Source: Triparma columacea (lineage: Eukaryota > Sar > Bolidophyceae > Parmales > Triparmaceae). From it: a stretch of 64,000 bases of DNA. This document shows positions 19,349 through 30,403 of the stretch, piece after piece. The position numbers were made by a program, and so were the translations under genes. Under the pieces are notes generated by a model. That model saw only the letters and a program-made list of their open reading frames with translations, did not search any database and was not told the origin of the DNA. Each line of letters starts with the position of its first letter. The first letter of the stretch is position 1. The stretch spans positions 4,338-68,337 of the forward strand of contig BRYA01000341.1 of the NCBI GenBank assembly GCA_030267965.1, in the 5' to 3' direction.

Positions 19349-20882
19349 TTAGCTTATTAAATCGTCGTGGTTGCAGACGTCGTCCTGTGAGGAGCGAACC
19401 AAGCGCAGTGAGCGACACAAGCCGCGGAAAGGTTTGTGTCAGTGGTTTGCTGTCGAACTTGCCCCATCAACGCAACAACCCTCACCTTGAATCTCTCCCT
19501 TGCCTTCTCGACCCGGTCCACTCGGATGTTAAAGCACTCGTGTGTGGGCTTCAACACATTTGTCCTAGCGTCCCCGTAAACGAGCGGGACGCCGTCCTTG
19601 CTTGAGCCGTGCTGGCTCACACTCAATCCGGACAATGAATAGCAGGAATGATAGAAATCCCTGGCCTTGCTGGGCTTGTCGCGAAGGCCCCCTTCAACGT
19701 GCTGCCCGCAAAGGAGGGTGTAGCGCTGGAGGGCTGCCTGGTCGAAGCTAAGCTCCCCGCTGATAGGCCCCTTGGCCTCTGTGGTGGCACTCACGTCGGC
19801 CCCCTCCTCACCCACCTCGGCCACATACTCTGTAACTCCAGTTCCAAATCCCCCCTCCGTCATATCCCCCTCGTAGGCGTCCACAATCGCCATCGCACCT
19901 CCCTGCCAAAACGAATAGCACCCGTCTACTAGCTTGTTGGCCCTTCCCGCGAAGCCTCCCTCAAAGCCCATCTGACGCCTAGAGATCCAACCCTTGAGGC
20001 CCTCAAGGTCACACATTCCGAGCTTTCCCATAATCTGGAGGGCCGCGACGGCGCAGTAGGCGTAACCCCCGTGGCACTCGTTCCCAGGCTCTCCTCCAAA
20101 GCCACCCTCATAAGTTTGGCACTGTAAAATATACTCTGCCACCCCCTCCATAAGTTCAGGAGTGAGTAAATTGAGAAGCTTGGCAATAGCGATCACGGTG
20201 TAAGAGGCGCGAACGTCCGTCTCCCCATCGTCGTGCATCATGAAACCGCCATTGGGCCTCTTCATGGAGAGGAACCATTTGTAAATTGACCTTCGATCAA
20301 TCGCATCATACGCCTTGGGGTAGGAGGGTGCGATCAGCAATAGGGCCAAGCACGAAGCATAGGTGGGCGCTCCGTGAGAGATCTGAGCCGGGCCTCCCCC
20401 AAAGCCGCCCGTTGCATTCTGGAACCGCCCCAAAGTGTCAACGATCCTTGGCATCATCTGCACGAGAAGGGTAGGGATGATGGGTGAAAATTATGCATAT
20501 AATGAAAAGATAGTGCATGCAAAAGCGATGTCGCTGCACCCCTCCACCCCGACTCATCTCATCTCACCTCAACAGGAGCTGCCTCAAGCAAATCCAGACC
20601 GTGTAAGCACCAGTAGGCGATCCAAGGGCGACTGGCATCCAGACTCACGTAACCCGAGCCGAGCTTTTCCAGCCCTCCAGTTAAATACTTGACGTGCTTC
20701 TCCCTCAGCAGTCTGACCTCAAAGCCATCCTCAGCGAGAAGCCCCACTTCTCGAAGGTGAGCCAAGTTGGGGCCTGTTAGCTTCGTAAGGTCTATATAGA
20801 ATGGTGCTATCTCTTTCTCGGTATCTTCTTGCTGCTCTGTTGTCGATGTAGCGACTGTGAACTTTACTTTTTGCGACCCCAT
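19349..20882 (-). CDS. FNTB: Protein farnesyltransferase subunit beta
   Basis: A 440-aa protein from three exons (20882-20568, 20457-19486 and 19384-19349), all phase 0. This is the catalytic subunit that farnesylates CaaX proteins together with the shared alpha subunit. The alpha-alpha barrel repeats are clear (GGFGGGPAQISHGAPTY, GGFGGEPGNECHGGYAYCAVAAL, GGFAGRANKLVDGCYSFWQGG). The zinc ligands are present: Asp and Cys in LVDGCYSFWQ and His in RDFYHSCYSL. The HGAPTY and GGLRDKPSKARDFYH blocks favour farnesyl- over geranylgeranyl-transferase beta. The last exon is only 36 bp (ending DDLIS). Without that splice the protein would read on into a glutamine/threonine-rich tail in the intron. Confidence 0.93.
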
Positions 20883-21093
20883 GTATTGTCCGTCGAGGCC
20901 CCTCTGAATTATTGGAGGTTAGCGTTGGGTTTTGTGTCGTGCTTCTTCTCAGTTACCCTATATATTTGTTGTTAATTTATGTGATACACAGAGATGAGAT
21001 ATATCAGTGCGTCAAGAGAAGAAGAAGAGGTATTGAATTTTTTTGCCAATTTTCATCCAGTCCAATCAACTTATTTTTCTTCGCAGGGCAAGC

Positions 21094-21633
21094 ATGACTA
21101 CCCCTGCCCCCGCTCAATCAACTCCGCCTACTCCAGCACTTCTTGTTGCGAAGCTGACCTCTTCGCCGGTGACTGATAAGATATTGGATGCAGTGTGTAA
21201 ACTTTCCTTCTCGAATGATGCTATGAAAATGGCTATTTCGTCAAGCCCGTTAATCCACATGATGGCTGATTATGCTCTTCGTGTGAGTAACGGGGATAGT
21301 GTGGCTGGTGAGAAGATTGTTACGCTCGTGATGTTCTGCAAAGCGCTGAAGGCATGTGTGGTGAACTGTCCTGCAAATCGCCGCCTCTGCAATCAGGTCG
21401 ACGTGCCGGCACTGTTAATCTCGTCGTTGAAGGCTCATTATTCTGCTTCTGGTGACCTCACGACTCAGGCCATTACAACGTTGTGTGCGGTTTGTATGAA
21501 CGACGATGTGAACTCGACAAAATTGAAGGATGCCTTAATTGACACCGACCTTGAAATTTTCTGCGAGGGGGCAGACAGGGACAAGGAGGATCTGCGAAAA
21601 AAGTGTGAATTCTTGCGGGCCCTGGTAAGCTGA
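21094..21633 (+). CDS. Small helical (armadillo-like) hypothetical protein
   Basis: A 179-aa single-exon protein starting MTTPAPAQSTPPTP. The start is the Met after an upstream ttcttcgcag that looks like the acceptor of a 5'-UTR intron. After a proline-rich leader the sequence is wholly alpha-helical in character, with leucine/alanine helices such as ITTLCAVCMNDDVNSTKL that recall an armadillo/HEAT repeat, for example in an UNC-45- or HSP70-nucleotide-exchange-like scaffold. No family is named with confidence. Its stop codon is 50 bp from the tail-to-tail stop of the ABCG gene. A gtaagc near the stop could be a donor, but the downstream exon it would need overlaps the ABCG coding region in a low-complexity frame. 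Confidence 0.6.
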   Translation: MTTPAPAQSTPPTPALLVAKLTSSPVTDKILDAVCKLSFSNDAMKMAISSSPLIHMMADYALRVSNGDSVAGEKIVTLVMFCKALKACVVNCPANRRLCNQVDVPALLISSLKAHYSASGDLTTQAITTLCAVCMNDDVNSTKLKDALIDTDLEIFCEGADRDKEDLRKKCEFLRALVS

Positions 21634-21682
21634 GTTTTGTTAGAATGAATGGTGTATTTATTTCTCCCCCCTTCTCCTTCCC

Positions 21683-24600
21683 TCAAACTATGTTCTTGGG
21701 CGCAGGCTGACCCCTTACCACGTCGTCTGTCTTATGTGCGATCTTCTTGCTGCTCGCCTGCTTCACCCCTTCACCAAGGTCCCCATCACTCGGTTCAGAA
21801 ACGAGAGTCTCGTCATCCTCCAAGTCCTCCTCCTCATCAATCCTAGTTTTCCTCCTTCCGAACCAAAACCACTCGCAACAGCCCCTGATGACCCTAACGG
21901 TCCTTCCCTGTGCAACTTGCATGATAATCCCTCCGATCTCTTTCTTGGCCCGGACAAGTATGATGGCGTAGGTCAGACACATGTAAATTCCAAACTGCTT
22001 GATGAGGCCCCAAAGGGCTTCCTGAACGACCTTGTAGAGCTGCTGCTTTGCCTCGTAGATCTGATCTTCAGTGTACAAATTTGCGCCGTCAACTTCGTGA
22101 TAGCCATTGTTGAAAGTGCCTCTGATGGCATCGCGAAATCCAGCCTTGAAAACTTTGATGGCGCTGCCGGTGAAGAGGGCGCTCATCATGTTGGGTCCGT
22201 AGGTGACTTTGCACATAAATGCGCCAAAGGATGTGGACTCCAAGTCCCTCAACGTTGGGTTCAATCCACAGGTCATGATTGCGACGAGCCCAAACACGAC
22301 CCCAGATATCATGGCGTTTTGGGGGTCCACCAGGAGACTCAAGAAGTAGCCGATGCCCGTGGCGCTGAAGAGGCAGGCGACAATGGTAAAGTATAAGTTC
22401 CAGAAGGTCAGATCCGGGAACGCTAGCCTGTAGTAGGTGGCCATGAAAAAGAATGGAGTGACGAAGGTCAAAGGGAGCTGCGAGAGGGACTTTCCTACGA
22501 AGTAGGCGAGAGAAGAGATACCTGTTGCGTGTGCATGTGTGAATGTTAGAATGAGAAGCGAGTATATTGACCTCCACTCCAAAGCACCTCTCAATACTCA
22601 CCTGACTGCATTTCACGACGGAAGATTGCCTTCTCCGGCCCAAATACCCTCAAGGCATTCATGATGCCGATGAGCCCGTTGACCGTCATGACCATCTGGT
22701 AACCCACCATGACATTCTGTGCAACAAAACCTGCGAGGGCTCCAGCGAAGATCAACAGCCCGGCGTCAACTAGGAAGGTGTACTTATTGTTGAGCATCTG
22801 CCTTATGCTCCTCAAGTAGTACACATGCGTCTGACTCAGCCTCGAGGGCCTGTTGGGCCTCGGAATCTTTCTCATTGGGAGTGGCTCGGGCTCCTGCAAA
22901 AGCTGTTCCTTCAGGTTCTTCTCCACATATCCTGCCCAGCACGAGGTGAGGTCCACACCATTTTTGAGCTTGAGGAGCCTGTTGCCGTCGCTGTCGATCT
23001 TTTGGTCGAGGGTGATGACATCGAGATAGAAGTCAGCGGGACTAGTGAGTGAGGGGAGCTCTAGATCCAGGTAGCCGCTGAAGTAGTCCATGGCACCTTG
23101 GGTGGGTCCAATGTAAATTGGGTAACCGCCCCTCTGCAGCAATATCAAGTTTTCAATCTTGTTCAGTAGCTCTATCCTCGGCTGGTGAATAACCATGGCG
23201 ACAGTCAGACCGAGCAACGTGAGTTTCTCCAGACTATCGATGAGGGCCTGGCTCGTGGTGGCATCCAGGCCACTCGTGGGTTCGTCCAGGAAGAGGAGCA
23301 AGGGGCTGCTGATGAGCTCAATTGCGATGTTGACCCTCTTCCTCTGTCCTCCGCTAACGCCCCTCCTCAGCTCGTCCCCGATTAAGCTATGCTGCACGTG
23401 ACCTAATCCAAGAATGTCAATGATTTCGTTTAGAAAGCTGGGAGGGCAACAAGGTAGTAGAGTGAGTAAGACGAGCCCGGCGCGAATACTTCACAGTGTT
23501 TTACAATCTCCATCACCCCTCACCTTCTCCTTTGATGCCTAGTAAGGGTAGGGTCCCCCTTTAGCCTCAGGTAGAATCTCAGGTTCTCCCTGACTGTCAA
23601 GTCTCTGTGCATGACATCCTCCTGCGGAACGAAACCAACCACATGAGCGATGGTCGTCAGATGCTTCTTCTCTCCGTTGATGTAAATCTTCCCTCCAACC
23701 TTTCCGCCGTCCCTGATTCTGTTTGTCAGGGCGTTCATCAGGGTACTCTTGCCGCAGCCCGAGGGTCCCATAATGGCAGTCATGGTCCCCGCCTTCATCT
23801 CTCCTGACACCCCGTTGAGGATCTTGAGGCCGTTCGCCAGGGTGACAGTAAGGTCCCTGAACGTGAGGTCGACCCTCATTTCCGATTGAGGTATCATACT
23901 GCCTCTACCGCTGCCGCTATTTCCACTTTCGGTACCTTCAAGTACGGAATCCCTAAAGCTCTCTGAAGTCTTAACCATTTCTGTAGCCTTGGAAGCCTTG
24001 TCGCGGGCATCGCCCGAGCTCATGAAAGCGTTGAAGCGCTCCGCAAAGTGACTTTCGATAAACTTGCGCCCCCTCCTCTTGCTCCAGATGTCATAGCGGG
24101 AGGCAGCGATGATAAGGAAACCCAACCCACCAAGAATTAGAGCGGCAAAGATGAAACCGGAAGAGGATTTGGGCCTTGCTAGTCCCTCTTCACCGCACAT
24201 TTCGAACCAAGCGCACCTCGTCGGCTCAATTGCACCGATCAAGCAAATGGAGCCTTTTGGGCAGATTTTTTTTTCCCCCGGAGTCTTGCAGTAGTATCCC
24301 GCGGGACAAACCTGAATCTTGTTCGCGAGACAATAGTAACCCCATAAAGCGGGGCACGCGATATCGACGCCCTCCTGTGGACAATAGCTTCCACTGCGAC
24401 AACAGAAGCTTGCGCCGTCGTACTGCAGCCTTCCCACCCCATTACTCGCCTCCGACGACATACACGTGAAAAACGTGTCTCCCTCTTCAGGAATTCCCGA
24501 AGTCGAGGGTAGGCTCTCAAGAGACGCCGTGGCTGAGCTGCTGTCCGAATCTTTAAAAACAAAAATGTTGTTTGACCACTGGAAGCTCCCTCCTGCCACA

Positions 24601-26585
24601 ATGGTGTCGTTGTACGCCAGAGCGGTGCTCACCTTCCCTTTCTGGTCTTGATGGAAGTTATCGAGGAAGACGAAGCTGTCGTCGTCCAATTTGGACGCGT
24701 CGATCACGTTGTGGGGTTCGTAGTAAGGATAGTCAGCGTCGTAGTTCCACTTGAGGGAAACCATGCGCTCCGGGCAGTAAAGCTGCGGTGCGGGTAGGAT
24801 TGAGGTGAGCACTGGGTAATGGTTTGGGTTAGGGTTACACGATTTTGTTCTTACCTTTATTGTGGTTGTCACATCCAAATCCAAGTCGAGCTCGAAGTTG
24901 ACCCAGTTGGAGAACTCTCCAGAGACAAGAACGTCAACACAGCGATCAATAGATTCGTCCCATGAACGACATGAGACGTCAATCACGGGACCGTCCGGCC
25001 CTCCAGTCCATCTAGTTGTGATATTCTGATGGCGTAAGGCGCCACTCTCTCCGTATGTTGGGATGGGGAGGACCACAAGGTGCTGGTAGCCCAGCCCAAT
25101 CTCGGGTTGTGGCGTCTCCGTGTCATCGAGTTTCCTGCCAGGAAAGTCAGGGAACGGATTAATGGGTTCTGGCTGACCGTCAGGGAAACCATCAGGGATC
25201 GGAACGACAGGTTGGACGTTCTCGAACTCAATCGGGTTGCTGAAGTCGCCAGCGACGAGGAACTCGTTGGGACCTAATTTCATCGAGTCAAAGACTGCGC
25301 CGTAAAAATTGTCGCAGCATAGGAAGGGGGGGCTCTTTCCCTGGCATTGCACGAGGTGCTGCATCTTCACGTTTAAGGGGCAGTGGTAGCCAGTCTCTGA
25401 ATGGAGGAGAACGATGGGGGCCTTGACCCCGTCCCCCTGCCCATCTTCGGGGCCAAATATCCCCCCATAAAATAGCAGGTTGGGACTTAGCTCGGTAATG
25501 GTAGTCACGACACCCGCAGAGATGTCACTCACGTGTTCGACGCTTTCAAGAGTGCGATTGTGAGAGTGGGTTGCATTTGTGTTGTTGTTGTTGTTAAAAT
25601 TCCAGTTCACCTTGGCAAGCCCCGCAACTGTAGTTCCTAAGACATTGGTGAAGGTTCCTCCAAGATACATTTCCTCGCACTTGAAATATCCCTTACCGAC
25701 GCATTCGATCGTGCGCACAAGGGCATAATTTCCGTCGTTGGTGACGCCAACGTATCCATCTTCATTCTCAAGGGTGTGGAACTTACGGGAAGTTGTGTTG
25801 AATCTCGCTATGTTGCTCACGTAAAGCTCTGGGTTGTCTGGGCGGACGTATTCCTCGTCTTCCTTCTCCTTCGATTCGAAGTCAATGATGTCCTCTTCCG
25901 TCCACTGCGACGGTGGGTTTTGCTTTAGTCAGTCTTTCATGTCATTCTCTGGAATTTCTGAGAACGTCGTGCTCTTTCTTTTTTTCATCCTCACCTCGTT
26001 TGTCACCTTGGCAAACATACCGCCAATGTAAATCATGTCATCGTTTTCGTCACAAACCATGGATGTGATGGCGCTCAAGTAGTTGCTGTCCGGTTGTGCG
26101 TTCACGAGCTCCAGCTTGGAGTTCGCTCCGACCTGCGAAATGGGGTGAGGAGTGAAGGATGTCATTACATTGTTAGAGCACATCAATCAAGTCATCAGTA
26201 CACCCCTCTGCATTATGTGAACTTCGAGCAGTATATCATACCAGGTCGCTCTAGCTCCACCCTTTCGCTTCTCATCAATTCTCACCTTGCTCTTGGCCCA
26301 AACAACTTTGCCATCCTTGGCATCAAGGATCACAAATGAACGAACCTCCTCATCTCCAAAGCGGTTAAACTGTCCTGCGACGTAAAGCAACCCACGGTGG
26401 TTGCACATCGCAGCGACATTCTTCGGAAGAACGTTCTCCGACCACACGCATACCTTGGGCCCGTCCAAGTCAATCTTTGTTTCGACTTCCAGTTGCGTAC
26501 TGGGGAGAATAAAGGAGAGGAAGAGGATGAGGACAAGGAGGGATAGTGAGGGAGGGGGTTGAGTACAGTAGGGGGGGACCATCAT
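21683..26585 (-). CDS. Large ABCG half-transporter with extracellular propeller-like and Cys-rich N-terminus
   Basis: A 1,473-aa protein from six exons: 26585-26286, 26132-25995, 25904-24855, 24782-23524, 23437-22602 and 22521-21683. The phases agree throughout. A signal peptide (LLVLILFLSFILPS) precedes about 500 residues with repeated small motifs (LYVAGQF, IYIGGMF, MYLGGTF, FLVAGDF, VLVSGEF, IVAGGSF). These suggest a beta-propeller of the Rax2/kelch kind. A cysteine-rich module (CPAGYYCKTPG type) and one membrane span follow. The ABC domain has Walker A GPSGCGKST (about residue 830), signature VSGGQRKR, Walker B LLLFLDEPTSGLD and the H-loop in MVIHQPR. A C-terminal ABC2-type membrane domain ends the protein. 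The NBD-before-TMD order is that of the ABCG/White family; plant ABCG24/28 proteins also carry a Cys-rich N-terminus. The substrate is unknown. The fourth intron (24854-24783, 72 bp) is stop-free and in frame. Confidence 0.88.
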
Positions 26586-26711
26586 TCCCCGGTGGTTTCG
26601 TAGATGGGGGGTGAGGGAAGGGGAGGTGAAGTGAAGGGTTTTACTCCGAACCCCGAACCGGAACAAGGTTAGACAAGGAAGGGAATAATTCAGATTTAAA
26701 ATAAAGGGAAA
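26586..26711. promoter_or_regulatory. Short bidirectional promoter region
   Basis: The 126 bp between the start of the ABCG gene (minus) and the PQQGMMM-repeat gene (plus) must serve both. Nothing more specific is visible. Confidence 0.45.
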
Positions 26712-27734
26712 ATGATGATGCAGCAGCCGCCGCAAGGATACGCTGTCGATACCAATGGCGATGGAATCCCAGACACGATGGTCCAACCCCAAGGTATACA
26801 GATGTGAGTGTATGTTCTATGTATACATGGGCAACAGACGATTTTTAACCCACTCTTCTTTTACAGGATGCAACCCAGCATGATGCAGCAGCAGGGAATG
26901 ATGATGCCCCAGCAGGGAATGATGATGCCACAGCAGGGTATGATGATGCCACAGCAGGGTATGATGATGCCACAACAAGGAATGATGATGCCCCAGCAGG
27001 GGGTGATGCCAAACATGATGCAACCGAACGTGATGATGCAACAACCCCCACCTCCGTCGATGCCTGCTCCGATTACAGCCGTAGCAGTAGACGACAAGGA
27101 GAAGGATAGCCATGTTCCTGTTGCAGCAAAGAGCACAAAAAATTGGTGTCTCATTGGCGTCGGCGTGTTCCTGTTCCTCCTCAGCTCCGGCCTTATCAGT
27201 TTGGGGATAAATAATGTTAAAACTGCCGAGCTGATGAATCCGGAGGAAGACTTTGTTGAGCACGACTGCACGATCGATGAGGTGGACTACACATATGAGG
27301 TTTTGGAGACAACTACCTGCAAGAGGAGAAGGACCAACTGCTCGGGGAGTGAGTCGAAATGCTGCACAGAGTGGGAAACTAAGACGAGGTGCTCGGAAGC
27401 CTACATTTACATCTTCTTCATCAACGAGAACCCTTCAAAAGACTACCATACCGATGATTATTCCTACCAGCGTGACGACGCGACCTGCTTGGGCGAAAGT
27501 GAAGGCGCGCACGAACTCGGGGAAATTCCTTGCTACGAACCGGCCGTGGATCTCGAAGAGTTGCCAGACGGATACATATGTCCAAACGACGAATGCGTGA
27601 AGATCGTTGACCCACTGGATGACAAACAAAACATGGAAGATGACGGGTCGGCCTTAATTATTGTCGGCTTCGCCATGATTGTATTGGGATTCGTGTTGTT
27701 GATTATGGGCTGTTGCTGTGGCATCAGATGTTAG
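26712..27734 (+). CDS. Two-span membrane protein with PQQGMMM repeats
   Basis: A 319-aa protein from two exons (26712-26803 and 26867-27734), joined in phase 2. It starts MMMQQPPQGY, then has a calcium-loop-like DTNGDGIPDT. It continues with about five to six repeats of MMMPQQG encoded by a 21-bp tandem repeat (about 26885-27010), giving a Met/Gln-rich, prion-like segment. A first membrane span (WCLIGVGVFLFLLSSGLISLGI) leads into a loop of about 140 residues with several paired cysteines (TCKRRRTNCSGSESKCCTEW). A second span (LIIVGFAMIVLGFVLLIMG) sits at the very C-terminus, followed by CCCGIRC. With two spans, the cysteine-bearing loop is probably lumenal or extracellular. No family was recognised and the function is unknown. 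Confidence 0.75.
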
Positions 27735-27949
27735 AGTAGAGGGAGGTCGAGGAAATTGTACGTAGGTGAAACGATTTTATATTCGAATTTTATTGATTTA
27801 AATATACTCCTAAACATACGTCAACATCAACTTTCACACCTATTAAACTTACCGAAGCTTCACACGACTCTTAGCGCTCGAAGAAATTAATCCACGATTT
27901 TTCGTGACCACGGTGACATTCTTGTCAATACAAGTTTATATGCATATAT

Positions 27950-28290
27950 ATACTATTTCATGTATGTTAAATTGAAATTTATAATTAAACATTTTATGGA
28001 ATCAGTTATGAAAATTTGTTTATATCTGTAAATATTTTTTTTTGAATATTTATCAGCCAATATCTACTTATGAGTATTCACTTGATATAAGAATCAAAAT
28101 TGATCTTTTCACAAATATTTGAAACCTTTGAAAAAATATTTTCACTATTTATCAAAATCCAATTCAAGACATATAAATACACAAATTTATGTTTCAATTT
28201 GATACAGTAAAATATAACAGATTTTTAAAGTCTCAAAAAATCAATTTCATTTTGCCGATTTTTGTCAATTTTCATTTTCAATTTGCGAGT
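27950..28290. other. AT-rich island between convergent genes
   Basis: The 629 bp between two convergent stop codons (27734 and 28364) contains no gene and is sharply AT-rich. Hand counting gives 60 G or C in 27961-28260, that is 20%. The surrounding DNA is GC-rich. The stretch has many A and T runs but no clear tandem repeat. Possible readings are a centromere-type or origin-type element, a matrix-attachment region, or simply relaxed intergenic DNA. Confidence 0.7.
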
Positions 28291-28363
28291 GATAGAATGG
28301 AGACATCACAGAGCGTAATCATGGGTTTATAGTAGAAAAAATCATCTAAGTTACACACATGCT

Positions 28364-30403
28364 CTATAATTTTGACCCCCTCACCGCTACGTGTCCCTTA
28401 ACGACAACCGGCTCCCATACCTGCTGTTTGTTCATCATATCTTTCATGGCAGCCTTCATGATTTCTGGATAGACGTTCCCGTCGAATCTTCCTAGGGCCG
28501 ATTTTAGCCTGAAGTCAGTGAAATCGAATGCGTCGACGAGGACGACGGCCGACTTCCTAACCTCCCCTAGTATATGAACAATATCATCCCTAACCCTATC
28601 GACCATATCCTCACCAATGACCCCTACGAAATCCCCGGCATCCCTCTCAATAATTTGCAGCGCCCATAACCTGCAAAGAACTTCCATCATTTTCCTCTCC
28701 GCGGCTTCAAAGAGCTTCAGTCCATTGATGAAGTGTTTCATCAATAAAACAACAGCGTGGGCTTTGGACAGTCTAGCGATTTCCACTTGACACAGATTCC
28801 ATGCCCCTGCCGTGTCCTTCCCCTCCTCCCGCACGAGCTGTTCCAGTCGTTCTCCCAGCCTAACCAGAAGTCTTCCGGCTCTCGCCTTCAATAGCCTCAA
28901 TAGCCCCCCAACCCCCTCTACGCCCCCCTCCTCCCCCCCCTCCCTCACTTCGTCCACCAAGTAAAAGCAATCGCAGCCCTGCCAATCCCTCTCCACCGCC
29001 CCCTCTTCCCCCCCTACCGCACTCTTCAACAACTTCAGAAGGACCTTGCAAACTTGCTGCGGGAGCATATGGTTGTCCCCTTCAACGGTGGGGTTCTGAA
29101 GATACGTCGTCAAAAGTTCCGGGAACCCGCTCGCCACTAGATACCCGTGCCCCCCGCAAGCCTTCCTGCAGTCCTCGATTCCATCCGCTGCCTCCCCCGA
29201 GCAGTACGCCTTCAGCGCCGAGAGCGACGCATGGAGGTCCCCCATGTCCCCCTTTCGAACCTTCCCGCTTCCCTCTACCAGTTTCCTCTCTGTCTCTTTT
29301 AGCCTCCGAAGAATGGCCTTCCCGCCGATCCAGAAGCAGTAGGAGCTCGCCAAGTGCCCAAAGAGCCTGTGCTGCTGCTGAACGTAGTCCAAGATCTGGA
29401 TCTCTTTCTTTCCCTTCGCGTGGTAGCCCTGAACCCTCACCGCCGAGTACCTCACCGCAATCGTTGTAGCTATTGCTAAGTTCTGCCCTGCCATTCCTAC
29501 AATCTGGGCCCGAACCTGCATCATCGTGAGGTATGCAATCTTCTGCGTCGCGTCCCCCCCCACGCCCTCTCTCTTGGAGTATTTCCCATTACTGTCGACT
29601 TTAACGAACCTCATGGCCATGTTATCCAGGGGTACTCTTACATTCTCTAGCTTGAGGAACCCATTATCCATAGTGTTGTAACCAATCTTGCTCCCGATGT
29701 CCCCCACCGTAACGCCGGGGAGGGGCAGGTGCGTGAGATAGTCCCTTATCGGCACGATGAAATTGTGAACGCCCCTGTCGACCCCTTTGCCATCAATGAG
29801 GCGCGCAATAACCATGGCAGTATTGGCAGTCTTCCCTAGCGAACCGGGCCAGAATTTTGTCGATGTCAGAGTTGGTGTGTTGAGCACCCACCAACCCCGC
29901 CCCCTCTCATCGGCCTCGAACCTCGCCTCGGTCTCCAGTGCCCTCACGTTGCTCCCGTGTCCCAGCTCCGTCTGAGCATAACAGCCGACAACCCTGCAGT
30001 CGTGGCACCTAGGAAGCCAATAATTTTGCTGCTCGTCGGAGAGCAGGGTCTTGCAGCTGGGCACGAACATCCCCCAGTGCAGCAGGCTCGGCATGTCATC
30101 GGCAGTAGCACTAATCAAACTCACAAAATCCGGAAGGGTACAGTCGCTCATGTCTACTTTCAGCTTCTCTGCGAGCTCCATAACACGGAGGTGCTTCGCA
30201 AGGGCATTGGCGTGTCGCTCCACACGGTTCAAGTTTGCGTTGTTCTCGTTGCTGAACACCCTGTCCTTCCTGACTGCTCTCTCAATTTCTGCGAGGAAAG
30301 GTGGGGTAAGACAGGAGGGCAACGAAGCGCCCCAAACCATCAAACTCTGCTCTCTACCCACCTCGTCGCCTTTCGGTTTTCTGTGAATTACCACATCCGT
30401 CAT
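28364..30403 (-). CDS. Peroxisomal acyl-CoA oxidase
   Basis: An FAD enzyme that oxidises acyl-CoA to trans-2-enoyl-CoA and makes hydrogen peroxide, the first step of peroxisomal beta-oxidation. The open frame gives 679 aa and ends in SKL, the canonical type-1 peroxisomal signal. Recognised blocks are CYAQTELGHGSNV (FAD/substrate site), the central SKIGYNTMDNGFLKLENVRVP, the CRKACGGHGYLVASGFPELL motif and TVEGDNHMLPQQV. Length and domain order (N-terminal helical, beta, two C-terminal helical domains) fit the family of about 660 aa. A stop-free 69-bp stretch at 30357-30289 has GT/AG ends and a pyrimidine tract and is probably an intron; removing it gives 656 aa. It is head-to-head with exportin-4. 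Confidence 0.92.
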   Translation of the reverse strand: MTDVVIHRKPKGDEVGREQSLMVWGASLPSCLTPPFLAEIERAVRKDRVFSNENNANLNRVERHANALAKHLRVMELAEKLKVDMSDCTLPDFVSLISATADDMPSLLHWGMFVPSCKTLLSDEQQNYWLPRCHDCRVVGCYAQTELGHGSNVRALETEARFEADERGRGWWVLNTPTLTSTKFWPGSLGKTANTAMVIARLIDGKGVDRGVHNFIVPIRDYLTHLPLPGVTVGDIGSKIGYNTMDNGFLKLENVRVPLDNMAMRFVKVDSNGKYSKREGVGGDATQKIAYLTMMQVRAQIVGMAGQNLAIATTIAVRYSAVRVQGYHAKGKKEIQILDYVQQQHRLFGHLASSYCFWIGGKAILRRLKETERKLVEGSGKVRKGDMGDLHASLSALKAYCSGEAADGIEDCRKACGGHGYLVASGFPELLTTYLQNPTVEGDNHMLPQQVCKVLLKLLKSAVGGEEGAVERDWQGCDCFYLVDEVREGGEEGGVEGVGGLLRLLKARAGRLLVRLGERLEQLVREEGKDTAGAWNLCQVEIARLSKAHAVVLLMKHFINGLKLFEAAERKMMEVLCRLWALQIIERDAGDFVGVIGEDMVDRVRDDIVHILGEVRKSAVVLVDAFDFTDFRLKSALGRFDGNVYPEIMKAAMKDMMNKQQVWEPVVVKGHVAVRGSKL

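Noticed and set aside
20912..21097. A small plus-strand frame with a hydrophobic start (MEVSVGFCVVLLLSYPIYLLL)
   Set aside because: It lies in the short divergent gap before the gene at 21094 and overlaps what looks like a 5'-UTR intron ending in ttcttcgcag; no further support.
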